Below are positions 23,364 through 32,531 of a stretch of 40,482 nucleotides of DNA, piece by piece. Position numbers and translations under genes: made by a program. How positions within the stretch are numbered: position 1 is the first letter of the stretch; every line of letters begins with the position of its first letter. A model generated the notes under the pieces. The model ran no database searches. It was not told where the DNA came from and saw nothing but the letters and a program-made list of their open reading frames with translations. Origin of the DNA: Ignavibacteria bacterium. GTDB lineage: Bacteria; Bacteroidota; Ignavibacteria; Kapaibacteriales; UBA2268. Location of the stretch: NCBI GenBank assembly GCA_016844745.1, contig JAERMQ010000050.1, forward strand, positions 1-40,482, read 5' to 3'.

Positions 23364-25034
23364 ATGAACAAAAAATTAGAACGCTTACCAATAAAATTTT
23401 TGGTTCTGCTTTCTCAAATTTTGATAATTTTTATCTTTCTTAGTTTGATTAAATCCGACCTGGCTCCTATTTTCATTTCTCTTCTAATTTTTCCGGTTAT
23501 GACGATTTTCTATTTTTTTAATTTCAAACTTTCATTTTATCTCTCAACATTCCTTGTTCTTCTCTTTGCATTTTATCAACAATATTTCTATTCTTCATTT
23601 ATAAGTCTAAACGGGACTTTCTTTGTTTGTGGCATTTCTCTTGCTTCCGGTATTTTTACCGGATATACAAAATCAAAACTCCTGCAACCGGAACGAATAA
23701 AAAGTGAAGAATCGGTAAAATTACCGGAAGGTATCCCTTTAAACGAGACTCAGTTATCCGGTTCTGACGGGTCATTACTAAATGCCGGACAATTACATTT
23801 TGAAAATATTCGGTTAACTAACTTATTAACATCGACAATTGAGGATAAATCGGCACTCGCAGCGGAATTAGAAAAAAATACTATTCAAAATAAAAATTTG
23901 AATACTACAATTTCCGACCAAAACGAAATTATTTCCGATTTAATGACGAAATTGCAAAACATTCGAACTCTTGTACCAACCGATGGTATTAATTATAAGG
24001 AATTAACTAAGAGCGAGGAACGTCTTCGCAATATTTTTGAAAAAGCTCCAATCGGTATATACAGAACTACTCCCGACGGCAAATTTATTTTGGCAAATTC
24101 GGCTTTAGCACAGATACTTCGATACCCTTCACTTGAAATATTATTAAACCACAATCTTGAAACTCAAATATACGAGCCGGGATACAAAAGAGCAGACTTC
24201 AAGGAACGTATCGAGCGCGACGGTTTTGTACACGAAACCATGGTAGAATGGACCCGATTCGATAACACCAAAGTTTTTATACAGGAACATGCATGGCTGA
24301 TTCGCGATGAAGATGATGACCCGGTTTTTTATGACGGGATAATCGAGGATGTTAGCGAACGGTACATGGCAGACAATGCCTTCAGAAGAAATTTGGAACA
24401 GTTGCACAAGGAAATCGTCGAAAGAAAGCAAATCGAGAAGACATTGAAAGAATCCGAAGAACGTTTTCGATTTTTGGTTGAGAGTGCAGGTATAGCAATT
24501 CTAATAGATGACCCGGAGGGAAATTTTGTTTACTTCAATAATCGCTTTTCTGAGCTATTTGGATATGATTCCGGAGAGCTTATCATGATGAAAGTCGGCG
24601 AACTTGTACATCCCGAAGATGCTGAGACTATAAAAAAATATCATTTTTTACGAATTTCCGGTAGCGAGGCTCCGTCAAGGTATGAATTCACCGGAGTTAG
24701 GAAAGACGGTAGTCTGGTTTTTATCGAAACCGAAGTATGCCTTGAGAAACAAGGCAATGAAATTGTAGGAACTCGTTCGTATTTTTGGGATATAAGCCAA
24801 AGAAAAATATTGGAAAAGCAGCGCGACGAACAGCTCGAGAAATACAGCGGTGTTTTAACGGATATGAAAACCCTGACCGGTGTTATACCAATTTGCACAA
24901 GTTGCAAAAAATTGCGTGATGAAAATAATAATTGGCACACAATCGAAGATTTTATCACTAAATTTTCACTGGCTCAATTAAGTCATGGTGTGTGCCCCGA
25001 TTGCGCAACCACGATATACCCGGAATATGAATAA
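23364..25034 (+). CDS. Membrane PAS-PAS sensor with C-terminal four-Cys motif, no kinase domain
   Basis: A 556-residue protein: about four transmembrane helices (residues 10-100), a coiled-coil linker (about 150-200), PAS domain 1 (about 215-335, opening SEERLRNIFEKAPIGIYRT), PAS domain 2 (about 363-480, ESEERFRFLVESAGIAILI), a short coil, and a C-terminal cap with CTSCKK (Cys511, Cys514) and HGVCPDC (Cys544, Cys547). That cap ('IPICTSCKKLRDENNNW ... SHGVCPDC ... YPE') is a recurrent ending of PAS and receiver proteins in Desulfobacterota and Bacteroidota, with no known activity; four cysteines suggest zinc. No histidine kinase, GGDEF or other output domain is present, so it must signal through a partner. 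A GAGGT ribosome site precedes the ATG. Confidence 0.85.
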   Translation: MNKKLERLPIKFLVLLSQILIIFIFLSLIKSDLAPIFISLLIFPVMTIFYFFNFKLSFYLSTFLVLLFAFYQQYFYSSFISLNGTFFVCGISLASGIFTGYTKSKLLQPERIKSEESVKLPEGIPLNETQLSGSDGSLLNAGQLHFENIRLTNLLTSTIEDKSALAAELEKNTIQNKNLNTTISDQNEIISDLMTKLQNIRTLVPTDGINYKELTKSEERLRNIFEKAPIGIYRTTPDGKFILANSALAQILRYPSLEILLNHNLETQIYEPGYKRADFKERIERDGFVHETMVEWTRFDNTKVFIQEHAWLIRDEDDDPVFYDGIIEDVSERYMADNAFRRNLEQLHKEIVERKQIEKTLKESEERFRFLVESAGIAILIDDPEGNFVYFNNRFSELFGYDSGELIMMKVGELVHPEDAETIKKYHFLRISGSEAPSRYEFTGVRKDGSLVFIETEVCLEKQGNEIVGTRSYFWDISQRKILEKQRDEQLEKYSGVLTDMKTLTGVIPICTSCKKLRDENNNWHTIEDFITKFSLAQLSHGVCPDCATTIYPEYE

Positions 25035-25086
25035 GGCTTTTAGCCTTTTAGCCTTTTAGCCTTTTAGCCTTTTAGCCTTTTAGGCT
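25035..25086. repeat. Octanucleotide array (TTTTAGCC)6
   Basis: Six units of TTTTAGCC, ending in TTTTAGGCTGTAGGTT. The ending repeats sequence seen near 1904. A second, oppositely oriented array of CCTAAAAG-type units lies at 25299-25335. Confidence 0.9.
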
Positions 25087-25159
25087 GTAGGTTATATATT
25101 TTTATCCCTTTTAGAAAAACAACTCTATTATTGAGAAAGTATCATAATGCAAGAAGAAA

Positions 25160-25229
25160 GTCATTCAGAGCGAAGCGAAGAATCCATAAGCAGCATTGGG
25201 ACTGGATTCTTCGCTTCGCTCTGAATGAC
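25160..25229. repeat. GAAGCGAAG palindromic repeat, copy 2
   Basis: Perfect arms GTCATTCAGAGCGAAGCGAA + GAATCC (25160-25185) and their reverse complement (to 25229), around AGCAGCATTGGGACT. It lies between the converging PAS and ccmB genes. The pairing extends weakly into flanking AAGAA/TTCTT. Confidence 0.95.
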
Positions 25230-25298
25230 GTTCTTCCCATTTTTGATTTATCAGACAAATTCTAATTCTAAGATATTATGGACTAAAAATCCTTTCAA

Positions 25299-25335
25299 CC
25301 TAAAAGCCTAAAAGCCTAAAAGCCTAAAAGCCTAA
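25299..25335. repeat. Octanucleotide array (CCTAAAAG)4
   Basis: Four CCTAAAAG units and a degenerate end, just after the ccmB stop. Nearly, but not exactly, the reverse complement of the 25035 array (TTTTAGGC versus TTTTAGCC). The 25035-25339 interval therefore holds two arrays around a palindrome and no gene. Confidence 0.85.
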
Positions 25336-25339
25336 TAAC

Positions 25340-26011
25340 CTATTCCTTCCAGATAAATCCGAAAAGCATATAAGATGCGGTTATCATAACTCCGCTATAT
25401 GCAAAAAGCAAACGGAAACTTCCTGCAACGAACGAGAATTCTGCATTTTGAAATGATGCTAAAGTAGTTTCCACTCCAATTAAAATAATCGGTAGAACCA
25501 ATGGAAAAGATAAAACGGGAAATAATGCATTTTTTGAACGGGCTTTGGCAATGATTGCAGAAATCACTGTTGAAGCTGAAGCCAGGGCTAAGCTGCCTAA
25601 TGTCAATGTAAGAAAAAATATCGTGAAATTTTTAATAAACTCAAAGCCAAAGAAAAGAAAAAACAAAAAAGCAGCTAATATATTAAGTGAAATATCAAGA
25701 ACAATATTGAATAATAATTTCCCGAAGTAAACCGATGACGCCGGTGCGGCTATTTGCAGAAGCAATGCCGTCCCGCGTTCCTCTTCACTTATAAAGCTTT
25801 TGGATAGCCCCGTCATCGAACCGAAAAACATCACAACCCACAGGATAGCTGCTGCCATTGCTTCGGTAAGCGTTTCGCCTTTAGTCGAGAAAATAATTAC
25901 CGAGACGGATGTTAGTACAAATAAAACTATCGAGGATATTGCGTAACGGCGACGAAATTCGCTTGCTAAATCTTTTCTAAATACTGCTATTGAGCTTTTT
26001 AAGGTTATCAT
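25340..26011 (-). CDS. ccmB: Haem exporter membrane subunit CcmB
   Basis: A 223-residue membrane protein with six hydrophobic segments. The N-terminus AVFRKDLASEFRRRYAISS and SKSFISEEERGTALLLQIAAP are typical of CcmB (PF03379), the permease of the CcmABC complex for cytochrome c maturation. Such a role fits the two exported haem proteins at 1.0-1.8 kb. Ccm genes usually cluster, but ccmA, ccmC and others are not next to it; they must be elsewhere or beyond the window. The GAAGCGAAG copy 3 and the large surface-protein gene lie upstream on the same strand. Confidence 0.9.
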   Translation of the reverse strand: MITLKSSIAVFRKDLASEFRRRYAISSIVLFVLTSVSVIIFSTKGETLTEAMAAAILWVVMFFGSMTGLSKSFISEEERGTALLLQIAAPASSVYFGKLLFNIVLDISLNILAAFLFFLFFGFEFIKNFTIFFLTLTLGSLALASASTVISAIIAKARSKNALFPVLSFPLVLPIILIGVETTLASFQNAEFSFVAGSFRLLFAYSGVMITASYMLFGFIWKE

Positions 26012-26087
26012 TTAAATTCCAAATTCAATTTCCAAATATTAATTTTGACCTCGTGTCAAGAGTTCCTCTTGACTTGAGGGATAGAAT

Positions 26088-26157
26088 GTCATTCAGAACG
26101 AAGTGAAGAATCAAGAAGCAGCATTGGGACTGGATTCTTCACTTCGTTCAGAATGAC
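26088..26157. repeat. GAAGCGAAG palindromic repeat, copy 3 with compensatory changes
   Basis: Arms read GAACGAAGTGAAG where other copies have GAGCGAAGCGAAG; the opposite arm carries the matching changes, so pairing is kept at both sites. The inner AGCAGCATTGGGACTGGATT is shared with copy 2. It lies between ccmB and the IgGFc-like gene, both on the minus strand, just past the stop of the latter. Confidence 0.95.
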
Positions 26158-26200
26158 GTTCTTCCTATTTATTGACTTCTGAGACATTTTATTGAGAAAC

Positions 26201-29200
26201 CTAATATAATCCAAAAATATTTTTTAATCTGACCCTGAGCCCGGCTCTCAGTGTTAATTGGTTGAGCCACCAGCTTGAATCTTCAACAAGACTTCCCAAG
26301 TGGATAGTATTGAAAATTTCAGCAAAAGCGCTTATTGTGCGTGTTAATGGATAATTTGTACCGACACCGGCGTTAATACCAAATCTTACCCCCTTCAGAG
26401 ATGAAAGTTGGTTTTCGGGAAAAGTCATACTTCTTTCTCCATTGGAAAATGCTTTGAAATCCGGCTCGATAATGTATTTCTTATATTCGATTTCATCGCT
26501 TGTATTAAATGAAATCACTATTCCCCCAATGAAATAAAGCCAGCTTCGATACAGGTATTCCGCTGTCAATCCGAGATTAATAAAACCGCCTTTAAGATTC
26601 AACCGATTCTCTATAGTAAATGGAATAAGCCCACCTGCACTGTCATCCGGGTTGCGCATTTTAACGGAATATTTCGCTGCCAGACTGCTTTGATAATTTT
26701 CATAATACAGAGCGCCACAAAAATTCCATGATGAATTATAAGCCATTCCCAGGAGCGCTCCCCCCCAGCCACCGAAAGTTAAATTGTTTCCGAATTTCCC
26801 ATCCGCCTTAATGTTGCCTGTATTTGAGAAATCTGCGAAATTGAAATTCATCGATGCATTACCGAAAATTCCTGTAAAAAGTTCAGGACCGTGAGGGCAA
26901 TCTGGCTTGGAATCCTGCCTGAATGATATATTCATTTTCCCGGTTCCGGCATCGATATTAAAACATGCAGTATATAATGCGGAATTGCCGGCAATATCTT
27001 TAGCTGCTAAAGTCAGAAAGCCATAGTTCAATCCTTTTGGAATTGTAATTTGGGCAGGAACCTGGGGAACACCTTCGGTAAATTCAGGTATCCGGATATC
27101 CATTCCAAGACGGTTAATCGTATATATAGACTTGTTTCCCAAATCATTTACCCGGTCATCCCGAAAGATAATATTTATTAATGAATCCCCCGATACGATT
27201 GCATCAGCCATAGGCGCGAGGGTGTCTTTCTGGAAGACATATTCTTTAAATGATTGCCCGCCCATTGTTCCATAAGCATCGTAAGCATCTTTATTGTAAC
27301 CGAAACCATAAGAATACAATCCGAAAGGCTCACTGCAATTAATAACATGGGTGCCGTAGGGTATTTGCAGGCAGCCAAGCGAATACCGGCTCAATCCAAG
27401 CGGTTCGAATACTGAAATATCAACCGGAAAACCGTTAAGTCTCAACGTAGATAGTGCTGTCGTGGGAACTACAAGATTTACGAAATGCTGCCAAAATCCC
27501 TGAATTGGAGTAGTGAAGCGGTATTTCGCTAAAAACTGCTGTGTTGGGCTGATAAGCAGCATCATAGGGTCGCCGACAGTATCGCCTTTTTGATAAGCCA
27601 TTGAATATTTCGATATTTTTGCAGGTTTGTCTGTTGTGATATTAACATTCCTGGCAACTGCACGCTCGACAAATTCAGTGGATTTCAGTGTCTGGTAAAA
27701 TCCTGTATTGATGTAAATATTGGTATTTTTTTCGATTGCCTGCACAGAACAAAGGAAATTACTACCTTCCGGTTCGATGGTTAATATTGAATGTCCGCTG
27801 ATTCTTAAATTAACTTTACCACGCATTGAAAACCGGATACTATCGTTTGGATGGATTGTAATTGTCCTTCCGAAATTCTCCATTACTTTGACGGTATCAC
27901 CCTGTGATTCTATCTGATACCATCCGGCATTTCCTTTTGGCTCGATAGACAATAAGACCGGTTTGGTAAATCTTAACCTTGTAATTTGAGTATCCGCAAC
28001 CTGAGTAGAATCATCCGATTTTAAGGAAGCGATAGCCCTGTCATTTTCGTAAACATTTGTATTATTCTGAATTGCCATGACTGAATATTGATATCGTGAA
28101 CCTTGTGAATATTGAGCAACCAGCACCGGTTTATCAGCAGTTATCTGCAAATTTGAAGTACCGGTTCTTTCAAAATATTCACCCCTGTTAAGCAATCGAA
28201 TTAATTTATCATTTTCAAATACTTTGGTTTCGTTCATCGAAGCGAGAACGCGGTAATTATAAATATTCCGGGAATGAAACTTCCCAAGAAAAAAATGCTT
28301 TCCCCAGGTATTAATTGGCGGCATTTGCTCAACCAAATGATTGCAATATAAGGTTGAATCGGGAACATAAGCGCAGCGATGCCCGCTGAATACGGCAACT
28401 TTCTTATTTGATTGTATCAGGGAACCTGTCAGGTCGCTCGACCCAAGTTCGAGCATGAAGATTGCTTTTGTTATATTCTCAGCATTATGAGCGCCCGATA
28501 TTGAAATCGGGTAATCGGCTGTTACACGGAATTTAATATTTCTTAGTGATGTATCTCCGTCAATTGCATGAGTAAGGGAATACAACTCTACAAATTGAGA
28601 AGGAATATTACCAAGGGAATCGGCATTAAGAAAAAACTTTTGGACCACTCCCATAGTCAGGTTTTCGAGTGTAACAGAAGTATTTTGATAAGGTAGTCCT
28701 TTAAGATGCAAATAGTAGCCTGAAACTACCTGATAAACATCTCCTTTATTCATTTCTACCGAGTAGGGAATTCCGGCATTATGCGCATTGGTCCGGATAG
28801 ACTGATTTACAATTATTTCTGTCGAATCTTCTGTTGCTACTATTGCAAACTGTGATGTCATGCCTTCTGAAATTGAATAACACATCACTCTATATTCAGT
28901 TCCCAGGGCTTCTATCGGCAAAGCAAGAAAAGTATCCGTTGTCTGGGAGCGCCGGTTCAACCCATAAACCGTAATCGGATTATTGGAAGTAATGTGAATA
29001 GCACTCTTGTAATCTACTTCTTCGGAGAGTTTTATATAAGCAGATGAATCAAGAACTACGGTATCGACGGTTCCTGCAGCTACAAAATAAGTTTTCTTAT
29101 ACCCTGACGCTTCGATTTCGATAGTTACAATTGCGTCATTATCCGAGGCTATGAATAATTCGAGATGAAGAACATTGGCTGAGTCCAATCTTGAAGCGGT

Positions 29201-29602
29201 CCTGCTCGATAATAATTTTCCTGAACGAACCGAATCGATATTTTTCGAATTATCTTTTCTTTCAGGTTTGCTTTTCCTGATATACTTATATGCTTCGTTA
29301 TCTAAGAAATATCCTAATACGGCTTCGGAATGATTCGGCTGGAAGCAAATCCAGAACTCCTTACCTTCGGTTTTCGTTTCGATTAAATATTTCCCCAAAA
29401 GGGAATCCGGTTGTTCCTGCGAATGTAATTTGATTGGATTGAAATTGAGAAGAATGAATGAAATAATAAGAAAAATAAATAATTGGTTATTTCTAAAAAT
29501 TGTCCTTCTTACGATTATTTCCCAGTAAAAATTAAAGAAGAATGTCATTCGCAGGAATGACAATTTGGTAAATTTAGAAATAAATTCAAATAATTTTATC
29601 AT
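26201..29602 (-). CDS. Giant IgGFc-binding-like surface protein fused to a C-terminal beta-barrel
   Basis: A 1133-residue protein. The signal-like helix (LFIFLIISFILLNF, then KLHSQ) begins only at about residue 40; residues 1-37 are an unusual basic extension. From about residue 70 on, the sequence has tandem blocks like the IgGFc_binding N-terminal domain (EFWICFQPNH; ITSNNPITVYGLN; YRVMCYSISEG; KVAVFSGH; ITADKPVLVAQYSQGSRY), known in bacterial surface proteins. After an Ig-like stretch (about 790-890) the last 200 residues form barrel-like strands (NLTFGGWGGALLGMAYNSSW ... LTLRAGLRVRLKNIFGLY) ending in an aromatic residue, typical of an outer-membrane barrel. Combining the two suggests a self-anchored adhesin. 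Its ATG overlaps the stop of the upstream gene (ATGA), so translation is coupled. The true start is uncertain. Confidence 0.7.
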   Translation of the reverse strand: MIKLFEFISKFTKLSFLRMTFFFNFYWEIIVRRTIFRNNQLFIFLIISFILLNFNPIKLHSQEQPDSLLGKYLIETKTEGKEFWICFQPNHSEAVLGYFLDNEAYKYIRKSKPERKDNSKNIDSVRSGKLLSSRTASRLDSANVLHLELFIASDNDAIVTIEIEASGYKKTYFVAAGTVDTVVLDSSAYIKLSEEVDYKSAIHITSNNPITVYGLNRRSQTTDTFLALPIEALGTEYRVMCYSISEGMTSQFAIVATEDSTEIIVNQSIRTNAHNAGIPYSVEMNKGDVYQVVSGYYLHLKGLPYQNTSVTLENLTMGVVQKFFLNADSLGNIPSQFVELYSLTHAIDGDTSLRNIKFRVTADYPISISGAHNAENITKAIFMLELGSSDLTGSLIQSNKKVAVFSGHRCAYVPDSTLYCNHLVEQMPPINTWGKHFFLGKFHSRNIYNYRVLASMNETKVFENDKLIRLLNRGEYFERTGTSNLQITADKPVLVAQYSQGSRYQYSVMAIQNNTNVYENDRAIASLKSDDSTQVADTQITRLRFTKPVLLSIEPKGNAGWYQIESQGDTVKVMENFGRTITIHPNDSIRFSMRGKVNLRISGHSILTIEPEGSNFLCSVQAIEKNTNIYINTGFYQTLKSTEFVERAVARNVNITTDKPAKISKYSMAYQKGDTVGDPMMLLISPTQQFLAKYRFTTPIQGFWQHFVNLVVPTTALSTLRLNGFPVDISVFEPLGLSRYSLGCLQIPYGTHVINCSEPFGLYSYGFGYNKDAYDAYGTMGGQSFKEYVFQKDTLAPMADAIVSGDSLINIIFRDDRVNDLGNKSIYTINRLGMDIRIPEFTEGVPQVPAQITIPKGLNYGFLTLAAKDIAGNSALYTACFNIDAGTGKMNISFRQDSKPDCPHGPELFTGIFGNASMNFNFADFSNTGNIKADGKFGNNLTFGGWGGALLGMAYNSSWNFCGALYYENYQSSLAAKYSVKMRNPDDSAGGLIPFTIENRLNLKGGFINLGLTAEYLYRSWLYFIGGIVISFNTSDEIEYKKYIIEPDFKAFSNGERSMTFPENQLSSLKGVRFGINAGVGTNYPLTRTISAFAEIFNTIHLGSLVEDSSWWLNQLTLRAGLRVRLKNIFGLY
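29544..29561. repeat. Palindrome GTCATTC-GCAG-GAATGAC inside the N-terminal coding region
   Basis: This is a short copy of the ATTCCTGC...GCAGGAATGACA repeat seen at 35204 and 35245. Here it encodes residues 14-20 (SFLRMT) of the large surface protein, upstream of its apparent signal peptide. Confidence 0.7.
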
Positions 29603-30429
29603 TTGTTAATTACAATTTTACGGTTGTAAATGCCCATACCAGTTTCCATTACGATGAAATACATACAACAAGAAGCGCGGAGCATATCTACTTTGACTTT
29701 CAATGTGTAATATCCGGCAGTTAATTCTTTGGTAAAAAAATAATCCACTTCCTTTCCGTTTTCATCCAAAATCGAAAAGTTCAAAGTTCCGGTTTCCTTT
29801 CCGAAGTCTATTTTAGTACCATCAATAGAATATAATGAAAAATTTACCTTACTTGTTTTATTGATTGAAACCGGAATCAGGGTGAATTCATCGAATGGAT
29901 TCGGGTATGGTAAATCCAGACCTTCATTGATATAAGGTTTTGTTACGTCACCTTTTAAAGTAATCCTTGCAGTTTTTTCGCTGAATTGCTTCTCGATGCC
30001 GTCGATATATAAGCGATAAGGTTTTATGTATGCTATGGAATCATCGCCGGCAAGCCCTTCGATTTCCAAACTACAAATCTTCCCTTGGGATTTGGAATTA
30101 ATTACTGTATCGCTTACTACGAAATATGCAGAATCAAAATGATTAAGCGGATAATTCTTAGAAATAAATGGAAGGGCATTTCCCATTGCACAATCCGAAC
30201 CTCCACGAACTGAAGAAATATCGAGTAAAAGAGCGTTGTATTGAAATATAATCTTTATTTCCTTGATGCCTTTTAAATTGATGTTGCCGGTTACATCTAA
30301 CAAAATTTTATGAGCAAAGCCCCTTTGAATGGAGGTATCGGGGATTTCAATATTAATTTGGGCAGGTAAGGATACAGCAAAAACAATGAAGAAGAAAATT
30401 ATTTCTGGTATATATTTTAATAATTTCAA
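29599..30429 (-). CDS. Cohesin-like protein with T9SS-type C-terminal domain
   Basis: A 276-residue exported protein (signal peptide YIPEIIFFFIVFAVSLPAQ). Residues 25-165 look like a cohesin-type beta sandwich: INIEIPDTSIQRGFAHKILL, IIFQYNALLLDIS, and ICSLEIEGLAGDDS are characteristic strand patterns. The rest contains LDLPYPNPFDEFTLIPVSI, KVNFSLYSIDGTKI and ELTAGYYTLKVKV, a Por sorting domain with an insertion before the final RKIVINK. It overlaps the start of the IgGFc-like gene by four bases (ATGA). A cohesin-like T9SS cargo coupled to a barrel-anchored adhesin suggests the two bind each other at the cell surface, which is inference. Confidence 0.75.
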   Translation of the reverse strand: MKLLKYIPEIIFFFIVFAVSLPAQINIEIPDTSIQRGFAHKILLDVTGNINLKGIKEIKIIFQYNALLLDISSVRGGSDCAMGNALPFISKNYPLNHFDSAYFVVSDTVINSKSQGKICSLEIEGLAGDDSIAYIKPYRLYIDGIEKQFSEKTARITLKGDVTKPYINEGLDLPYPNPFDEFTLIPVSINKTSKVNFSLYSIDGTKIDFGKETGTLNFSILDENGKEVDYFFTKELTAGYYTLKVKVDMLRASCCMYFIVMETGMGIYNRKIVINK

Positions 30430-30551
30430 ATTAAATCAATAAGTTCTAAATAAAAATTTAATAGCTGCAAGAGCGTTAAATAATTACGGCAATAATATTT
30501 AATACGCTAATTAATCAGCGTTGTAACTTGCAAAATTAAGAAATTAATGAC

Positions 30552-31835
30552 TCATGTTTTCTGCTTTTTTTTCTTTGCAGCAGGAAATAAAACATTGTTG
30601 AGAATTAACCGGTATCCGGGAGAATTTTTATGCAGCTTCAAATCCGTGGGTGGGTCGCCAACTGCATGACGATAATCTTCAGGGTCGTGACCGCCATACC
30701 ATGTAAAAGTGCCGCGTCCGTAATTCCCATGAATATATTTAACTTCGTCCGTACCGTCGCGTTCGGCTAGCACAATATCACTTTTCTTCACCATGGCTTT
30801 ATGGAAGGCAGTAGTTTGTCCTAAAAAGCCACGAATAATATTTACATGGCATTGAGTAAGCATCGAAGGTACCGGGTCATACTTAGCAGAGAAATCGAAT
30901 AAAGTAAAGTAATCCATATCGGCATTTGCCTGACCTGTCAGTGGACCCACATCGATATTTGAAAACTCGTATTCATAAGGGTCCTGGGTAAGCTGGAAAT
31001 TTTCGAATGCCAGCGTCTTTGAAAAATCGAGCTTTCTGTTTGCCATTGGGTCTGCGGGGTCACCGTCGTACATCTCGGAGCAAATATCGACTCCATCTGC
31101 AGCCAATGCTATATCATAAGAATCGGTAGCGCTGCACATAGCAAACATGAAACCGCCGGATGCAATATATTGTTGAATTTTTTTAACGACTGCAAGTTTC
31201 ATCTCCGATACTTTCGAAAAACCCAGCTTTTGTGCAACAGATTCGTTCAATGCTACCTGCTGAATATACCAGGGAACGTTATGATAGCTTGCATAAAACT
31301 TACCGTATTGTCCGGTAAAATCCTCATGATGAAGGTGAATCCAATCATAATTATCTAACTTGCCGGAAAGGACCTCTTCATCCCATAAAATTTCATGTGG
31401 CACTTCGGCATATTCCAAAGCAAGGCGAACAGCGTCGTCCCAGGGCGGAATATTGGGTGGAGCGTAAACGGCAATTTTAGGGGCTTTTTCTAATCTAACA
31501 ACTTCCATATTGACATTCTCGTTTTGAATTTCGGCATAAATCGTTGCTGCCTGGGAACCTTCTATGGATTCGAAGGAGACACCCCTGATACGACATTCGG
31601 TAGCGATTACATCGCTGTAATCAGTCATAAATGAGCCTCCGCGGTAGTTCAGCAGCCAATCTACCGGTTGACTCTTTTGTAATATCCAAAAGGTTATTCC
31701 ATAAGCTTTTAAATGGTCGGTTTGAGTAAAATCCATTGGAATTAATAATTTCTGGGCTAACGAAAAATAAGTGCAAAGAATGGTTGCAAGCGCTATTGTA
31801 AAAAGGAATCTATATTTTTTCATTTCAGTTCGCAT
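30552..31835 (-). CDS. Periplasmic protein of the so-called 'asparagine synthetase B' family
   Basis: A 427-residue protein with a signal peptide (FLFTIALATILCTYFSLAQ) and the family opening KLLIPMDFTQTDHLKAYGIT followed by DWLLNYRGGSF. Related Bacteroidota proteins are often labelled 'asparagine synthetase B', but neither the N-terminal Cys glutaminase nor the ATP pyrophosphatase motif of true AsnB is present, and the protein is exported; I treat that label as unsafe. A middle region (IAVYAPPNIPPWDDAVRLAL; YDWIHLHHEDFTGQYGKFY; GGFMFAMCSATDSYD) resembles a DJ-1/glutaminase-type fold with a Cys in MCSATD. Another possible start is the ATG at 31823. It ends in a Lys-rich tail. Function unknown. 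Confidence 0.7.
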   Translation of the reverse strand: MRTEMKKYRFLFTIALATILCTYFSLAQKLLIPMDFTQTDHLKAYGITFWILQKSQPVDWLLNYRGGSFMTDYSDVIATECRIRGVSFESIEGSQAATIYAEIQNENVNMEVVRLEKAPKIAVYAPPNIPPWDDAVRLALEYAEVPHEILWDEEVLSGKLDNYDWIHLHHEDFTGQYGKFYASYHNVPWYIQQVALNESVAQKLGFSKVSEMKLAVVKKIQQYIASGGFMFAMCSATDSYDIALAADGVDICSEMYDGDPADPMANRKLDFSKTLAFENFQLTQDPYEYEFSNIDVGPLTGQANADMDYFTLFDFSAKYDPVPSMLTQCHVNIIRGFLGQTTAFHKAMVKKSDIVLAERDGTDEVKYIHGNYGRGTFTWYGGHDPEDYRHAVGDPPTDLKLHKNSPGYRLILNNVLFPAAKKKKQKT

Positions 31836-31889
31836 TATTTTATTTATTTTAGCCTTTTTAACGTCGTAAGTGATTTATTATTTTAAAAT

Positions 31890-32516
31890 ATGAAAGAACA
31901 AATTGTAAAAATATCCGGACTAATCGGATTGAAGATACCTATTGTACTTGCTTCTCAATCTCCCAGACGTCAGCATTTGCTTGAACGCCTCGGATTCCAA
32001 TTCACCATAGAACCGGCTCATATAGAGGAAAATGAATTAGAGAATGAAGAGCCATCACAGCATGTAATGCGTCTTGCACTTGAAAAAGCAAGGGCAATCG
32101 CAAAAACCAAATCAGTTCCGGCACTTGTAATTGGAGCAGATACAATTGTTTTTCTCGAAGGAGCAATTCTGAACAAACCTGAAAATAAATCCGATGCCAT
32201 TCAGATGCTCAGCCGTTTATCAGGCAGGGAGCATACAGTCTTCTCTGGAGTAGCGTTAGTAGAATCTTGTACTAGAAAATCAGTTGTCGAATATGAAAAA
32301 ACATTGGTTGAATTCCGAAATTTATCCGATGAGGAAATTTCTGCTTATGTCGAATCAGGGTCGCCATTAGATAAAGCCGGCGCTTATGGTGTGCAGGATG
32401 ATTTCGGTGCAGTATTTGTTCGCAGGATTGAAGGCTGCTACTACAACGTTGTCGGCTTGCCGCTTCAATTACTTTATTTAATGATGAGGGATTTTTGCAG
32501 GGATGATTCTTATTAA
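31890..32516 (+). CDS. maf: Maf family nucleotide pyrophosphatase
   Basis: Maf hydrolyses non-canonical or pyrimidine nucleoside triphosphates to the monophosphate. The signature LASQSPRRQHLLERLGF and the later IGADTIVF, NKPENKSDAIQMLSRLSGREH (partly quoted) and GAYGVQD with its catalytic Asp are all visible. Length (208) includes an N-terminal extension of about 15 residues beyond the usual start. The ATG is preceded by an AT-rich leader and diverges from the periplasmic gene. Substrate preference (dTTP/UTP type versus m7GTP type) is not decided here. Confidence 0.92.
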   Translation: MKEQIVKISGLIGLKIPIVLASQSPRRQHLLERLGFQFTIEPAHIEENELENEEPSQHVMRLALEKARAIAKTKSVPALVIGADTIVFLEGAILNKPENKSDAIQMLSRLSGREHTVFSGVALVESCTRKSVVEYEKTLVEFRNLSDEEISAYVESGSPLDKAGAYGVQDDFGAVFVRRIEGCYYNVVGLPLQLLYLMMRDFCRDDSY

Positions 32517-32531
32517 TATTGACAAAATCAC

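Noticed and set aside
25035..25340. Octanucleotide arrays as a CRISPR or replication origin (iteron).
   Set aside because: Units are only 8 bases with no spacers, and there is no replication protein nearby.
30552..31835. A genuine asparagine synthetase, as similar proteins are often labelled.
   Set aside because: It is exported and has neither the N-terminal Cys glutaminase nor the synthetase ATP site.
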